Below are positions 5,605-5,660 of a DNA stretch of 5,660 nt, in pieces. The notes beneath the pieces are model-generated. The model was not told where the DNA came from. It worked only from the letters and a program-made list of their open reading frames with translations, and searched no databases. The DNA is from Cellvibrionales bacterium UBA2511 (lineage in GTDB: Bacteria > Pseudomonadota > Gammaproteobacteria > Pseudomonadales > Porticoccaceae): NCBI GenBank assembly GCA_002341315.1, contig DDNV01000095.1:7919-13578 (forward strand), read 5' to 3'. Within the stretch, counting starts at the first letter, position 1. Each line of letters opens with the position of its first letter. Both the position numbers and the translations under genes were made by a program.

Positions 5605-5660
5605 TCACAGTTGCTGTGCGATGACATAAACAGCCCGTCAGGCGGGTGGTCGATTCCTCG

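Overview
The window looks like a stretch of ordinary chromosome from a gammaproteobacterium, probably a free-living or marine one. Coding density is high and base composition is moderate. The protein families (a TgpA-type transglutaminase, a YfcG-like glutathione transferase, an E. coli-type long MsrA, an SseA-like sulfurtransferase and a YcaD-like MFS permease) all have familiar gammaproteobacterial relatives. There is no rRNA, tRNA, CRISPR array, insertion sequence or phage gene, and no sign of an accessory island.

Layout from left to right: (1) the 3' end of a membrane transglutaminase gene (TgpA type, + strand), cut by the left edge; (2) a nu-class-like glutathione S-transferase on the - strand, convergent with it and only 5 bp away; (3) msrA on the + strand, divergent from the GST across an 80 bp gap; (4) a bacterioferritin-like gene on the - strand, convergent with msrA, with a perfect 11 bp inverted repeat that ends exactly on the msrA stop codon; (5) a TSUP (TauE/SafE) anion exporter and (6) an SseA-type 3-mercaptopyruvate sulfurtransferase, both on the - strand and joined by a 4 bp ATGA overlap with sseA first; (7) a 12-helix MFS transporter on the + strand, divergent from sseA. 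The last 57 bases after the MFS stop hold no gene that can be recognised.

The genes share a loose redox and sulfur theme: glutathione conjugation or disulfide handling, repair of oxidised methionine, iron storage or detoxification, persulfide/sulfite chemistry and likely sulfite export. The firmest functional link is the overlapping sseA-TSUP pair, in which a sulfurtransferase is translationally coupled to a probable sulfite or related sulfur-oxoanion exporter.

I found no credible previously undescribed system. The points most worth a second look are the sseA-TSUP coupling, a Ser in place of the distal recycling Cys of MsrA, atypical helix-B metal/haem positions in the ferritin-like protein, an operator-like arrangement (direct repeats flanking a near-palindrome) immediately upstream of the ferritin gene, and the stop-codon hairpin of msrA. 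Two start codons were corrected from the longest possible reading frames on ribosome-binding-site grounds (ferritin and sseA).
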